A stretch of 64,000 bases of DNA from assembly GCA_964464925.1 (NCBI GenBank), contig CAYXLI010000002.1:268717-332716 (forward strand), read 5' to 3'. Below are positions 1 to 8,694 of the stretch, piece by piece. Position numbers and translations under genes: made by a program. Below the pieces are notes generated by a model. That model did not search any database and was not told where the DNA came from. It worked only from the letters and a program-made list of their open reading frames with translations. The number at the start of each line of letters is the position of its first letter. The first letter of the stretch is position 1. The stretch comes from CAYXLI01 sp964464925. GTDB taxonomy: Bacteria; Acidobacteriota; Terriglobia; Bryobacterales; Bryobacteraceae.

Positions 1-2258
1 CTGGCTTCGACGGTCCAGTTCTGGCGGAAGACGTGCTGAACTCCAAAGTTCCACTGAATGGAATAAGGGAGCTTGAAGTCGGGGAGATAACTGGACGTGG
101 CTGCGCGGGCGTCAGCCTGTGAAAGCACTCCGGATGCCTGCGCATTCGGCGGAATGCCCCCCTTGGCCAGGAACGGCGTGTAGCGGGCCGCGTCGGAAGC
201 AACGGTCGGATCGACGTCAATCGTAGAACTGAGTTGCGGAGGATACGAAGTGCTGCCGACGTTATCGAAGATTACGTCGTATGCCATACCGAACCCGGCG
301 CGAATCGAAGTATTCCCGCTATTGCCGGGCGACCACGCGAAGCCGACACGTGGAGCCCACGCGTTTTTCATCGGTTGCGGCGATTTGAAGCTGATCACGC
401 CGGGAACATCCGACACACTATTGAGGCCCTGCAACCGCATCGTGTACGGCACGGTCGTGTACTCGTAGCGGAGACCCAGGTTCAAAGTGAAGTTGGGGCG
501 AATGCGCCATGTGTCGTTCGCATACGCGTAGTTGGCGATCTGGTCACCGTAGTAGATCGTGTCGCCAACGTTGCGCTCGGCGATGTCATCAGGAATCTGA
601 TCATAGAGGAACAGGCTGAGTGACGTGTAGCTGTAGTCGCCGCGTTCCCTTTGGATGAATCGCTGCGGCGAGATGTATTTCCGCACATCGTAGCCGAACT
701 TGAAGTTGTGGCTTCCCTTGTTCCAACTCAGATTGTCCACCGCCTGATACGTGTTCTGGATTGTGAACTGCGGCGCATTGCCGTTGGGACCAAGGTTGAC
801 GTTCAGATCCTGGTTCAATTCGATATTCGGGAACTTATCCAAACCCGGGAACTGGTAGTTCGGAACCGGGTATGTCTGGTTGTAACGGTTGTAGGCAAGA
901 CGCAATTCGTTTGTCAGGTTCGGCGTGAAGTTATGATATTGCGCAATGGATACCAGGTAATAGCGATTCGGCTGTGTCACCCAGAATGCCGGCAGGCTGG
1001 CCGCGTTGTCGAGCGTATCGATCTTATTCGTGATAAAACGGCCGCGCAGTTGATCGTTGGAACCCATCGTATAGTCCATCGAGGCCACGGCAGTGTATTG
1101 GTTCGTGTAGAAGGAGCCAGCGGTATTGATGGGACCGATCGGAATGTTCGCGACGGCCTGATTGTTTGCGTTCGTGATCTTCAGCGTGCTGGTTCCGGTC
1201 GCCGCCGCAGGCAGGAACTGCTGGAGAACGCCGAGGTTCGTCTTGGATATTCCGGAGAGGCCACTCAATGTTGCATACCCGGCCGCCGTCGGAGCCTTGA
1301 CCGTACTGGAGGGTACGAATGCTTCACCCAAAGGCGCGTACTCGAAGTTCCCGAAGTAAAACAATTTGTTTTTGATGACCGGTCCGCCGATCGACGCCCC
1401 CAAACGGTTCTGGTCATAGCGAGGATTGCTCGTATAACCCTGGTTGCGCGTAGACTGATCGATCGCGTTCAGGTTCCGATTCTGGAAATACTCATACAGA
1501 GAGCCATGCACCTCGTTGGTGCCGCTCTTCACAATGAGGTTGAACTGCCCGCCCGAGGAGTGTCCAAACTCCGGCGAGAACTGGTTCTGCAGCAACGTGA
1601 ATTCGGCAGTGGCTTCCGTGGGAACGTAGACGAGTGGTCCAGTGACCGCTTTGTTGTTGTTGTCCACCCCTTCCACATTGAAGTTGTTGTTCATCGGCCG
1701 CTGGCCGCCGATCGAAGGACCGGTTCCCTGGCCGACGCCGCCATTCGAGGCCACGCCCGCACTCAGTAGGGACAGGTTTAAAGCGCCAAAGGAGTTGCCA
1801 GACGATTCAATGATCGGCATGTTGACGATCTGCGATGTGTTGAAAGTCGATTGAACCTGGGCCGTGCTGGTGTCGATCGTGGCACCGGCATCCGTCACTT
1901 CGACGGTCGTCGAAACATTGCTGACCTGCATGGTTACGTTCACCGTTGCAGTGCGGTTCAACTGCAGATTGATGTTCTTGATGGAATTAGTCGCGAAGCC
2001 TGCACCCGTCGCATTCAGAGTGTAAGTGCCGATCGGCACGTTGGGGAACCGGTAATCACCGTTGGCCGTTGTAGCCGTGGTGAAACGAACGCCGGTGGCG
2101 TCATTTATCAGTTCCAGGTTCGCGTTGGGAACGGCGGCGCCGCTGGCGTCCAATACCGTCCCGGTTAAACTCGCGTCCGTTGCCTGCGGAAATATTGGCA
2201 TGGCAAAGGCGAGCAGAATTAGGGTCAAGACTGCCACCTTTTGAATGTGTGTAAACAT
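1..2258 (-). CDS. Oar-like TonB-dependent receptor, C-terminus beyond window edge
   Basis: The start ATG lies at 2258 with a good ribosome binding site (GGAGGAG) about 11 bases upstream. The N-terminus reads as a signal peptide ending near FPQA. It is followed by a carboxypeptidase-regulatory-like beta-sandwich (about residues 25-105) and a plug domain carrying the SIGGQRPMNNNF and EGVDNNN segments and the GHSSGGQFN motif. This is the arrangement of the Oar-like receptors that are expanded in Acidobacteria and Bacteroidetes. They are outer-membrane barrels that probably import large or carbohydrate ligands. About 752 codons are visible and no stop is reached, so the C-terminal part of the barrel lies outside the window. 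The ligand cannot be told from sequence. The next gene leftward is unknown. Confidence 0.9.
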   Translation of the reverse strand, partial: MFTHIQKVAVLTLILLAFAMPIFPQATDASLTGTVLDASGAAVPNANLELINDATGVRFTTATTANGDYRFPNVPIGTYTLNATGAGFATNSIKNINLQLNRTATVNVTMQVSNVSTTVEVTDAGATIDTSTAQVQSTFNTSQIVNMPIIESSGNSFGALNLSLLSAGVASNGGVGQGTGPSIGGQRPMNNNFNVEGVDNNNKAVTGPLVYVPTEATAEFTLLQNQFSPEFGHSSGGQFNLIVKSGTNEVHGSLYEYFQNRNLNAIDQSTRNQGYTSNPRYDQNRLGASIGGPVIKNKLFYFGNFEYAPLGEAFVPSSTVKAPTAAGYATLSGLSGISKTNLGVLQQFLPAAATGTSTLKITNANNQAVANIPIGPINTAGSFYTNQYTAVASMDYTMGSNDQLRGRFITNKIDTLDNAASLPAFWVTQPNRYYLVSIAQYHNFTPNLTNELRLAYNRYNQTYPVPNYQFPGLDKFPNIELNQDLNVNLGPNGNAPQFTIQNTYQAVDNLSWNKGSHNFKFGYDVRKYISPQRFIQRERGDYSYTSLSLFLYDQIPDDIAERNVGDTIYYGDQIANYAYANDTWRIRPNFTLNLGLRYEYTTVPYTMRLQGLNSVSDVPGVISFKSPQPMKNAWAPRVGFAWSPGNSGNTSIRAGFGMAYDVIFDNVGSTSYPPQLSSTIDVDPTVASDAARYTPFLAKGGIPPNAQASGVLSQADARAATSSYLPDFKLPYSIQWNFGVQHVFRQNWTVEA

Positions 2259-2545
2259 CTGAGTCTCTCTCCTCCGGTCAGGAAGTAAATTCATTGCTGT
2301 AAGTGCGTAGTCTTCCAGCTACGCTTATGCCGGTATGGTCATGGCACGAAGAAGACCAGAGCGGTGGTTAATGAAAAGGCAAGAGTTAGGGGAGAAGCGG
2401 ATCCCGATAACTCCAATTTTCTGGAGATAGGGAGCGGAACGGATACGTTTTCCTGTGATTTCCCGTTGTTCACTGAACGTGCGCTTCTAGTTCAGAACGA
2501 CTGAATCTGAGACGCGTTCCGCAAATTAACGGTAAATCACAAATT
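2259..2545. promoter_or_regulatory. Intergenic leader of the receptor with a small hairpin
   Basis: This 287-base stretch separates the receptor start from the end of the sugar-isomerase-like gene. It holds no convincing ORF. A 6-bp inverted repeat (GCGTAG / CTACGC, loop of 8) sits at 2305-2324, about 50 bases upstream of the receptor start. A short palindrome, GTTCACTGAAC, is at 2468-2478. Either could be a regulatory element of the receptor, but no clear -10/-35 pair was identified. Confidence 0.3.
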
Positions 2546-3385
2546 CTAAGCTGGAGTCTGGAGGTACTTGTCCATCACGGCCTGGGCTGTGTGGAGGCTG
2601 AGCTTAGCACCTTCTTCGGGTGTCATGTCCTTCAATCCGCGGCCAAAAACCTCGGGGCTAACGGCATCGCGGTAACCGATACGACTCAAGGCCTGCACGA
2701 AGGCCTGCAGGTCGATCACGCCTTCCCCGGGCATGAGCCTCTCGTTGTCGCGTATGCGGTCGGGCGGAAGGTCGGGCGAATCGTTGATCTGTACGTGCAC
2801 GATGTTGTGGCTGCCGGCATTCACGATATCCGCAACCGTCGCGCCCGCGTGGTGCCAGTGCCAGGAGTCCACCAGGAGCCCGACATTCGGCCCGCACTGC
2901 TTCGCGAAGTCCAGCATCTCGTCCATTCGCCAGATGAACTCGTAAGGATGGAGTTTGCGGAGGTGCACGGGGCTGACGAACTCGATCCCAAGCCGAACGT
3001 GCGAGCGCGCCAGGATATCGGCAGCGGGACGGAAGCGGCCGAGCAACAGCTTCTTCGTTTCATTCTTCGGGGCGGGATAGGAGGGCAGCAGCCACGTGGT
3101 CATGCGGGGGCAGCCGATGGCGACGGCAAACTGCGCGTACTCTTCCAGTTTTGCGAGGTCTTTTTTATAAGTCTCTTCGTCCTTGCGGAAGTCGACGGGA
3201 AAAGTGAGGATGCCGGCGCGCAATTTCAGATCGCGGAGCAGTGCGGAGGTCGCTTCCGGCCCGGCGTCCTTCGCGGCCGTGATATTCACGTCGACCGCCG
3301 GGTAGCCGACCTTCGACGCGAGCCTTGCGAAATCCGGCCACGGCGGACGTCCCGCGGTCGTCGTGCTGTTCAGAGAGAGATACAT
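2546..3385 (-). CDS. Sugar phosphate isomerase/epimerase-like TIM-barrel protein
   Basis: The 279-residue protein fits the xylose-isomerase-like / AP-endonuclease-2 TIM-barrel family. Likely metal ligands are Glu135 (GIEFVSP), Asp173 and His176 (VDSWHWHHAG), His197 (HVQIND) and Glu245 (SPEVFG), spaced as in sugar epimerases of this family. There is no signal peptide, so it is probably cytoplasmic. Its ATG (3385) directly follows the TAA of the upstream VOC-cupin gene with no base between, which implies translational coupling and a shared task. The substrate is unknown. Family members isomerise or epimerise keto-sugars, tagaturonate-type acids or inosose. Confidence 0.85.
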   Translation of the reverse strand: MYLSLNSTTTAGRPPWPDFARLASKVGYPAVDVNITAAKDAGPEATSALLRDLKLRAGILTFPVDFRKDEETYKKDLAKLEEYAQFAVAIGCPRMTTWLLPSYPAPKNETKKLLLGRFRPAADILARSHVRLGIEFVSPVHLRKLHPYEFIWRMDEMLDFAKQCGPNVGLLVDSWHWHHAGATVADIVNAGSHNIVHVQINDSPDLPPDRIRDNERLMPGEGVIDLQAFVQALSRIGYRDAVSPEVFGRGLKDMTPEEGAKLSLHTAQAVMDKYLQTPA

Positions 3386-4843
3386 TTACTTCGGCTCTAC
3401 GATGACGGCTTCCCAGGGCTGGTCAGACAGATTCTGTTCAGCGTGTTTCGCCGCCGTCCCCCACAGCATATCGCCTCTTTTCGCCTCTACGATGCGCGTC
3501 GTGTTGTCAGGCATGGTGAGCTTCACCTTTGTGTCGGTCAGAAACACAGTCAACCTCGGCCCGAGATGCTCGTGGGTGACGGCCTGGAAACCCGGATCAA
3601 GTTTCATGCGGTAGGCGCGCACCTGAGCGTTGTCGAGAACCACCTGGTAATGACCGGGCTCTACCTTCACAGGATCCAAGTCCGAAATCCGATACGCTCC
3701 CGAGGGCGTGTTGTTCAGCTCCACCTCGATGATGCGTATGGGCTTGTTCCCGGTGTTCTCACTCGTGTGCAGTCCGCCCGCGGGGCTCCAGGCAACGTCT
3801 CCGGCTTTCCAGTTCAGGTCGGTCGCTTTGCCCTGGTCCGATGTGAGGCGCTGCGTGCCAGCGTCGAAATAGATCATCACCCGGTTCATCTGATGCCGAT
3901 GCAGGGCACCTTGTTTGTGCGGAGCGTCCGTTACGTCCAGGACACGCATGTACTCATTCAATACAGTCACGTGGCGGTCGGTTTCCTTCGGCTCCATCAG
4001 CTCCACGCGGCTGCCGTCCGGATCAAAGAGATTGAGTTGCCACTTCCTGTTGCGGCCGACCTTCGGACCGGATGGCGGCTGGGCTCCCTGAGCAAGAGCT
4101 TTCCTATATGCCGCACCGATATCCGGCACTTCGAGGCAGACGTGCTGCATGGAGCCGAGGCTTTGACGGGACGGCGCCGGACCGCTGATCATGAGTTCGA
4201 CGTAATCGCCGTTCGGCCCGGGCATACGCAGATTAATCCAAGCCAGTTGCGTATCGGTGGGCCCACCTCGCCAGAACTCTTCAAAGCCGAGCGTGTCGCG
4301 ATAGAACTTCAGGGCCGCTTCCAAATTGGTGACGACGATGCCAGCATGCAGCAGGTGTGTGGAGAGCCGCCGGCCGCTCAGCGCCTTTCCTGTCGACTTT
4401 CGATGAAGCGAGTCCGGCATGTACTGCGTAATCTCAAACCGGAATCCCTCCGGGTCCTTGATGCTGAAATTGCGATTGCCATCGCGGCCGCTCTGAATCG
4501 GTGTGGGGCTCAGGCCGCGCTCTTCGAGCCTGCGGTGCATCTTCCCGATATCAGCGGTGTAGACCGAGAGATGCGTCATCCGGCGATCCTGATCCGGCGG
4601 AAGACCCGGCGAGACTTCCAGGTACTGATCCTCATTGATCTTGTAGACAGCGACCGCGACGCCCGAGCCGTCCGGCTTCTGCCGCGTAAACGCCGGCTCG
4701 TACCCGAGCACGCCCTGGTAGAAGTGATTCGCCTTGTCCATGTCACTCACTTGAAAGCCGACGTGTGCGAGGCCGAGGATGGGCAAGGGTTCGGCTGCAT
4801 TTCCCGCGCAACAGAGGGCGAGGACGGCAATGATCAGTCTCAT
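3386..4843 (-). CDS. Secreted fusion of two VOC (glyoxalase-fold) domains and two cupin domains
   Basis: An open frame extends further upstream, but ATG 4843 gives a clean signal peptide (MRLIIAVLALCCAGNAAEP) and is preferred; the protein is then 485 residues. VOC domain 1 spans about 23-141 (His27, His91, Glu137) and VOC domain 2 about 163-284 (His166, Glu216, His234, Glu281). Cupin 1 covers about 291-378 (His315, His317, His359) and cupin 2 about 395-485 (THEH at 423-426, His467). Both folds bind divalent metal and act in dioxygenase, isomerase or lyase chemistry. It is fused to the downstream TIM-barrel gene by stop-start contact. The reaction is unknown; an export signal suggests periplasmic action. 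Confidence 0.8.
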   Translation of the reverse strand: MRLIIAVLALCCAGNAAEPLPILGLAHVGFQVSDMDKANHFYQGVLGYEPAFTRQKPDGSGVAVAVYKINEDQYLEVSPGLPPDQDRRMTHLSVYTADIGKMHRRLEERGLSPTPIQSGRDGNRNFSIKDPEGFRFEITQYMPDSLHRKSTGKALSGRRLSTHLLHAGIVVTNLEAALKFYRDTLGFEEFWRGGPTDTQLAWINLRMPGPNGDYVELMISGPAPSRQSLGSMQHVCLEVPDIGAAYRKALAQGAQPPSGPKVGRNRKWQLNLFDPDGSRVELMEPKETDRHVTVLNEYMRVLDVTDAPHKQGALHRHQMNRVMIYFDAGTQRLTSDQGKATDLNWKAGDVAWSPAGGLHTSENTGNKPIRIIEVELNNTPSGAYRISDLDPVKVEPGHYQVVLDNAQVRAYRMKLDPGFQAVTHEHLGPRLTVFLTDTKVKLTMPDNTTRIVEAKRGDMLWGTAAKHAEQNLSDQPWEAVIVEPK

Positions 4844-4867
4844 TGTGGTTGATTGTATAAAGAAACG

Positions 4868-7108
4868 ATGCATCACGCGCGACCGGAGCCGCCGGAAGAA
4901 GAACAAAATCCGAGAATCACCCGGCCCGCCGAGGCGGCGAGCGGCCCAACATCGGTATTGAAAACCATGGAGGTTTCGTTCAATGAAATGGGCGCGCGGC
5001 GCTCGTTCCACGTATTGAGCGAAGCGAACCAGGCAGGCGGATTTGACTGCCCCAGTTGCGCGTGGCCCGATCCCGGCGAGCGGCACGCCGTAGAGTTCTG
5101 CGAGAACGGCGCAAAGGCGATCGCTGAAGAGGCGACACTGCGCCGAGTGACACTCGAATTCTTCGCGCGGCACAGCGTGGAGGAGTTAAGCCGCCAATCC
5201 GACCACTGGCTTACAAAGCAAGGCCGGCTGACTCAACCGGTGGTACTGCGGGAAGACCGCTCGCATTATGAGCCTATTTCCTGGGATGAGGCGTTCCGGA
5301 TGATCGGCGAGGAGTTGCAGGGCCTTTCCTCGCCGAACGAGGCGATCTTCTATACGTCAGGCCGCACCAGCAACGAAGCCGCATTCCTATGGCAACTCTT
5401 CGTCCGGATGTACGGCACCAACAATTTGCCGGACTGCTCGAATATGTGCCACGAGTCGAGCGGGTACGGGCTGCGCGAAACGATCGGCGTGGGCAAGAGC
5501 ACCATCGGCCTGCACGATCTCGAGGCCGCCGATTGCATTCTCGTGATCGGGCAGAATCCGGGCACGAATCATCCACGCATGCTGACGTCACTGCAGAAGG
5601 CCGCGATGCGCGGTGCGAATATCATCAGCATCAATCCGCTTGCGGAAACCGGACTGAAACGATTCCAAAATCCGCAGAGGGTTTCCGGTTGGATGGGCCT
5701 CGGCGTTCAGATTGCGAACCTGCATCTGCCGGTCCGTATCAATGGTGATGTCGCGCTGCTGAAGGGCCTTTGCAAATTGCTGGTGGAAGCGGGCACCATC
5801 GACCAGGCATTTATCACAGCGCACACCAGCGGCTTCGACGAGTTCCAGGCAAGCATAAACGAAGTAGCGTGGAGTGAGATCTACGAAGAATCCGGCATCA
5901 CCGAGGAGAAACTGAAACGCGCATTCGGCATGATCCAGGAGAGCCGGTCACTGGTGATCTGTTGGGCTATGGGGCTGACCCAGCATAGGAACGGCGTTGA
6001 GAACGTGCGCGAACTGGTGAATCTTGCGCTGCTTCGCGGGACGCCTAAGCTGTGTTGCGTCCGAGGGCACAGCAATGTGCAGGGAGACCGGACGATGGGG
6101 ATCTGGGAGCGAATGGATGATTCGTTTCTCGACCGGTTGGGAGCGGAGTTCGCGTTTTCCCCTCCCCGCGAGCCGGGCTTCAATACGGTAGAGTCGATCC
6201 GCGCCATGCACGAAGGACGCGCCAAGGTGTTCCTCGCGCTAGGCGGGAACTTTCTGAGCGCGACACCGGACACGGGACTTACGGCCGAGGCTCTCCAGAA
6301 GTGCCGCCTGACCGTACAGATCTCCACGAAGCTGAACCGCAGCCATCTCGTCACGGGGAAGACGGCGCTGATTCTGCCGTGTTTAGGGCGCACCGAGAAA
6401 GATGTGCAGGCGTCGGGAGAGCAGTTCGTCACAACGGAAAATTCGCTCAACATCGTCGCGACCTCGCGCGGCATTCTGGAGCCGGCCTCCACAGAATTAC
6501 GAAGCGAACCCATTATCGTTGCCGGCATCGCGCAAGCCACGCTCGGCGTGGACTGGAGCGCTTTCACGGATGATTACGACCGGATTCGCGATCAGATTGA
6601 ACGCGTGGTGCCCGGATTCAAGAGGTTCAATGAGCGTGTCCGGCAGCCTAAGGGATTTGTTTTGGATAACCCAGTGAGCCGGCAAGAGTTCCGCACGCCG
6701 ATTGGGAAGGCGCGATTTACGGTCAACCCGATCCGGCCGATCCGGTTGGAGCCGGGCGAACTTCTGATGATGACGATCCGGACCCACGACCAGTTCAATA
6801 CCACGGTGTACGGCCTCGACGACAGGTACCGGGGCGTTCACGGAGGCCGCCGCGTGGTGTTCCTGAACGAGCAAGATATGACGGACCGGCAGATCACAGC
6901 CGGTGAACGCGTGGACCTGCTGAGCAGCTACGAAGGGCGCGAGCGGGCGGCGGCGAATTTCACCGTCGTGCCGTACTCCATCCCGAGAGGCTGCGCGGCC
7001 ACTTACTTCCCGGAGGCCAATGTGCTGGTCCCGATGGAGCATTACGCCGAGACAAGCATGACGCCGGCCTCGAAGAGCGTGGCTATCCGGGTGCGCCGGC
7101 GCGGCTGA
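4868..7108 (+). CDS. YdeP/FdhF-type molybdopterin oxidoreductase
   Basis: The sequence follows the E. coli YdeP subgroup closely. It has an N-terminal CPSCAWPDP segment with a further Cys at FCENGAKA (C-x2-C-x14-C, candidate iron-sulfur site), the FYTSGRTSNEAAFLWQ and DCSNMCHESS stretches, GQNPGTNHPRM, RGHSNVQGDRT, and the C-terminal molydopterin-binding part (RTHDQFNTTVYGLDDRYRG). Members bind bis-MGD molybdenum and act as formate-dehydrogenase-like or acid-resistance-linked oxidoreductases of unproven substrate. The start is uncertain: TTG 4853, ATG 4868 and ATG 4967 are all in frame, and none has a strong ribosome binding site. ATG 4868 is chosen. The divergent VOC-cupin gene starts only 24 bases away. 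mobA, needed for MGD, lies about 7 kb downstream. Confidence 0.88.
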   Translation: MHHARPEPPEEEQNPRITRPAEAASGPTSVLKTMEVSFNEMGARRSFHVLSEANQAGGFDCPSCAWPDPGERHAVEFCENGAKAIAEEATLRRVTLEFFARHSVEELSRQSDHWLTKQGRLTQPVVLREDRSHYEPISWDEAFRMIGEELQGLSSPNEAIFYTSGRTSNEAAFLWQLFVRMYGTNNLPDCSNMCHESSGYGLRETIGVGKSTIGLHDLEAADCILVIGQNPGTNHPRMLTSLQKAAMRGANIISINPLAETGLKRFQNPQRVSGWMGLGVQIANLHLPVRINGDVALLKGLCKLLVEAGTIDQAFITAHTSGFDEFQASINEVAWSEIYEESGITEEKLKRAFGMIQESRSLVICWAMGLTQHRNGVENVRELVNLALLRGTPKLCCVRGHSNVQGDRTMGIWERMDDSFLDRLGAEFAFSPPREPGFNTVESIRAMHEGRAKVFLALGGNFLSATPDTGLTAEALQKCRLTVQISTKLNRSHLVTGKTALILPCLGRTEKDVQASGEQFVTTENSLNIVATSRGILEPASTELRSEPIIVAGIAQATLGVDWSAFTDDYDRIRDQIERVVPGFKRFNERVRQPKGFVLDNPVSRQEFRTPIGKARFTVNPIRPIRLEPGELLMMTIRTHDQFNTTVYGLDDRYRGVHGGRRVVFLNEQDMTDRQITAGERVDLLSSYEGRERAAANFTVVPYSIPRGCAATYFPEANVLVPMEHYAETSMTPASKSVAIRVRRRG

Positions 7109-7187
7109 ATATTCAATTGGAAAAGATCTGTGGATCTGTTCCGCCGAGACCTAGGGCCAGAGCGAAGGAATCCTTTGGGCTAAACGG

Positions 7188-7844
7188 TCAGGCGATTTGA
7201 GAAAGCGGTGGAGGCGCCGTGTTCGGCGCTTCCGGCGTGTTCAGGCGCTCGCCAACGACGCGAAGACGGTGCGATTTCGAAAGAGGCGCGTTTACGAAGC
7301 ACTCTTGCAACGCTTCCCGGGGTGGTTCGATCACGGGTTCGGCAGGCGGCAGGGGTTCCGCTTCGGTACAGGTGCGAAGCGAAGCCATTTTCTCGACCTT
7401 TGCCATGGCCTTCTCATAGGTACGCTGAAGGTGGGCATCGTAGCGGCGGTAGCGGTCAATGGAGTCTCCGGCCTTCATGAAGCTGACTGCTTCGAGGTGT
7501 CCGGCGTGAAGGTCGCCCGGTTGCGCACCGGCGGCTTCATACTCTGCGTTAACGATCGTTTCGAACATGCTGGCTTCCATGCGCAGAGAGCGCTCCATGC
7601 GCCAGTAGGCTTCGGCCGCCTGTTTGACGAGGAGGCGCTCATAGTTATCGACCGGCTTCCAACGGGACTCGAATGACTCGATGATCGCGTCGAGATCTTC
7701 CTTATGCTCCCAAGGCAGGAGAGCATGGAGGGCAGTGAGTCCATGCTTCACTCCGTTGTATTTGGTTTTCGATGTGTCTTTCGGCCCGGTTGATTTCTGC
7801 GCGTTTGCGCGGTTCGCGGCGAGGCGTTTTTCTGAGACTTCCAT
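7188..7844 (-). CDS. Acidobacterial small protein with 'KRLAANRANAQKSTGPK' N-terminus
   Basis: The 218-residue protein starts with EVSEKRLAANRANAQKSTG, a signature seen in many orphan acidobacterial and planctomycete proteins. The region resembles a small nucleic-acid-associated motif (KRL..NR.NA..STGPK). The middle is helical and charged (residues about 50-160) and the C-terminus is proline-rich and probably disordered. There is no signal peptide and no membrane segment. It stands alone, convergent with the molybdopterin enzyme and divergent from coaD. Function is unknown. Families of this type are typically multi-copy in their genomes, which suggests a selfish or regulatory role, but this is inference. 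Confidence 0.75.
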   Translation of the reverse strand: MEVSEKRLAANRANAQKSTGPKDTSKTKYNGVKHGLTALHALLPWEHKEDLDAIIESFESRWKPVDNYERLLVKQAAEAYWRMERSLRMEASMFETIVNAEYEAAGAQPGDLHAGHLEAVSFMKAGDSIDRYRRYDAHLQRTYEKAMAKVEKMASLRTCTEAEPLPPAEPVIEPPREALQECFVNAPLSKSHRLRVVGERLNTPEAPNTAPPPLSQIA

Positions 7845-8166
7845 ATTTTCTCCTGGTCTGTAGCTTCTCTACTTTTCGAGGTGTAGCATGCCAGGAGTGA
7901 AAATCGAGCGAGGAAAAGGGTCTCTTTGGGAGGTTCGACGAAAGTATGTGCTGAAGCAGCAATCGATTACAGAAGCGGTAAAAATATTCCCAACTTCTGT
8001 GACTTTATGTTGCCGTAGCTGGCACGATTGGGCTGTGGCGGGATCGACAGTGTGCTGACACGCTTGCCTTTAGTCCGGCGTCCGGCCATGGAACATGCTG
8101 ATGTGGGGCGAGGGGCATCCCAGACGCCTGATCGGGCTGCGATACACTAACAGATAATCCCCCGCC
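7845..8166. other. Divergent intergenic region upstream of coaD
   Basis: This 322-base gap lies between the KRLAANR-type gene (leftward) and coaD (rightward). No ORF with coding character was seen. A TACACT and a GATAAT element occur shortly before the coaD GTG and may form its -10, but no matching -35 was found. The coaD start has no evident ribosome binding site. Confidence 0.3.
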
Positions 8167-8694
8167 GTGGCCACGAAGCCTCCAGTAGTCGGAATTTATC
8201 CCGGGACTTTTGATCCCATTACGAACGGGCACCTCGACCTGATCGAAAGAGGAGCTCGCCTCGTGGACCATTTAGTGGTTGCGGTGCTGCGGAACGAGAA
8301 GAAAAGGCCGCTATTCTCAGTGGAAGAACGGATCGAAATGGCAAACGTGGTCACCTCCAGTTTTCCGAACGTAGAGGTGGACTACTTCGACGGCCTGCTG
8401 GTGGATTATGCGGACCGAAAGAAAGCCAGTTTCATCATCCGGGGGATCCGCGCTATCTCGGACTACGAATACGAACTCCAGATGGCGCTGATGAACCGGC
8501 GTTTGCGGCCTGAGATCGAAACGGTCTTCCTGATGTCCGGCGAGGCCTATTCGTTCATCAGTTCGCAGATCGTCAAGGAAGTGATCCGCCTCGGGGGCAA
8601 CATCTCAGGACTGGTTCCTCCCATTGTGGAAGCCACCCTGAAAAATAGATTTCTTGGAGAGAATAAAGAAGGATGCAAGCTACACTCGATTTAG
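8167..8694 (+). CDS. coaD: Phosphopantetheine adenylyltransferase
   Basis: CoaD transfers AMP from ATP to 4'-phosphopantetheine in coenzyme A synthesis. The 175-residue protein is of normal length, slightly extended at the C-terminus. It shows the nucleotidyltransferase motif YPGTFDPITNGHLDL near the N-terminus, IIRGIRAISDYEYELQMA in the middle and FISSQIVKEV near residue 130, all diagnostic. The start is GTG at 8167, chosen because MATKPPVVGIYPG places the motif correctly. Its last 22 bases overlap the next gene, an aminotransferase, so the two are probably co-transcribed and coupled. Confidence 0.97.
   Translation: MATKPPVVGIYPGTFDPITNGHLDLIERGARLVDHLVVAVLRNEKKRPLFSVEERIEMANVVTSSFPNVEVDYFDGLLVDYADRKKASFIIRGIRAISDYEYELQMALMNRRLRPEIETVFLMSGEAYSFISSQIVKEVIRLGGNISGLVPPIVEATLKNRFLGENKEGCKLHSI

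Noticed and set aside
2591..4852. Long forward ORF of 753 residues antisense to the VOC-cupin and isomerase genes
   Set aside because: Arg/His/Val-rich translation without motifs; both reverse-strand genes are well supported. High-GC DNA often keeps such frames open.
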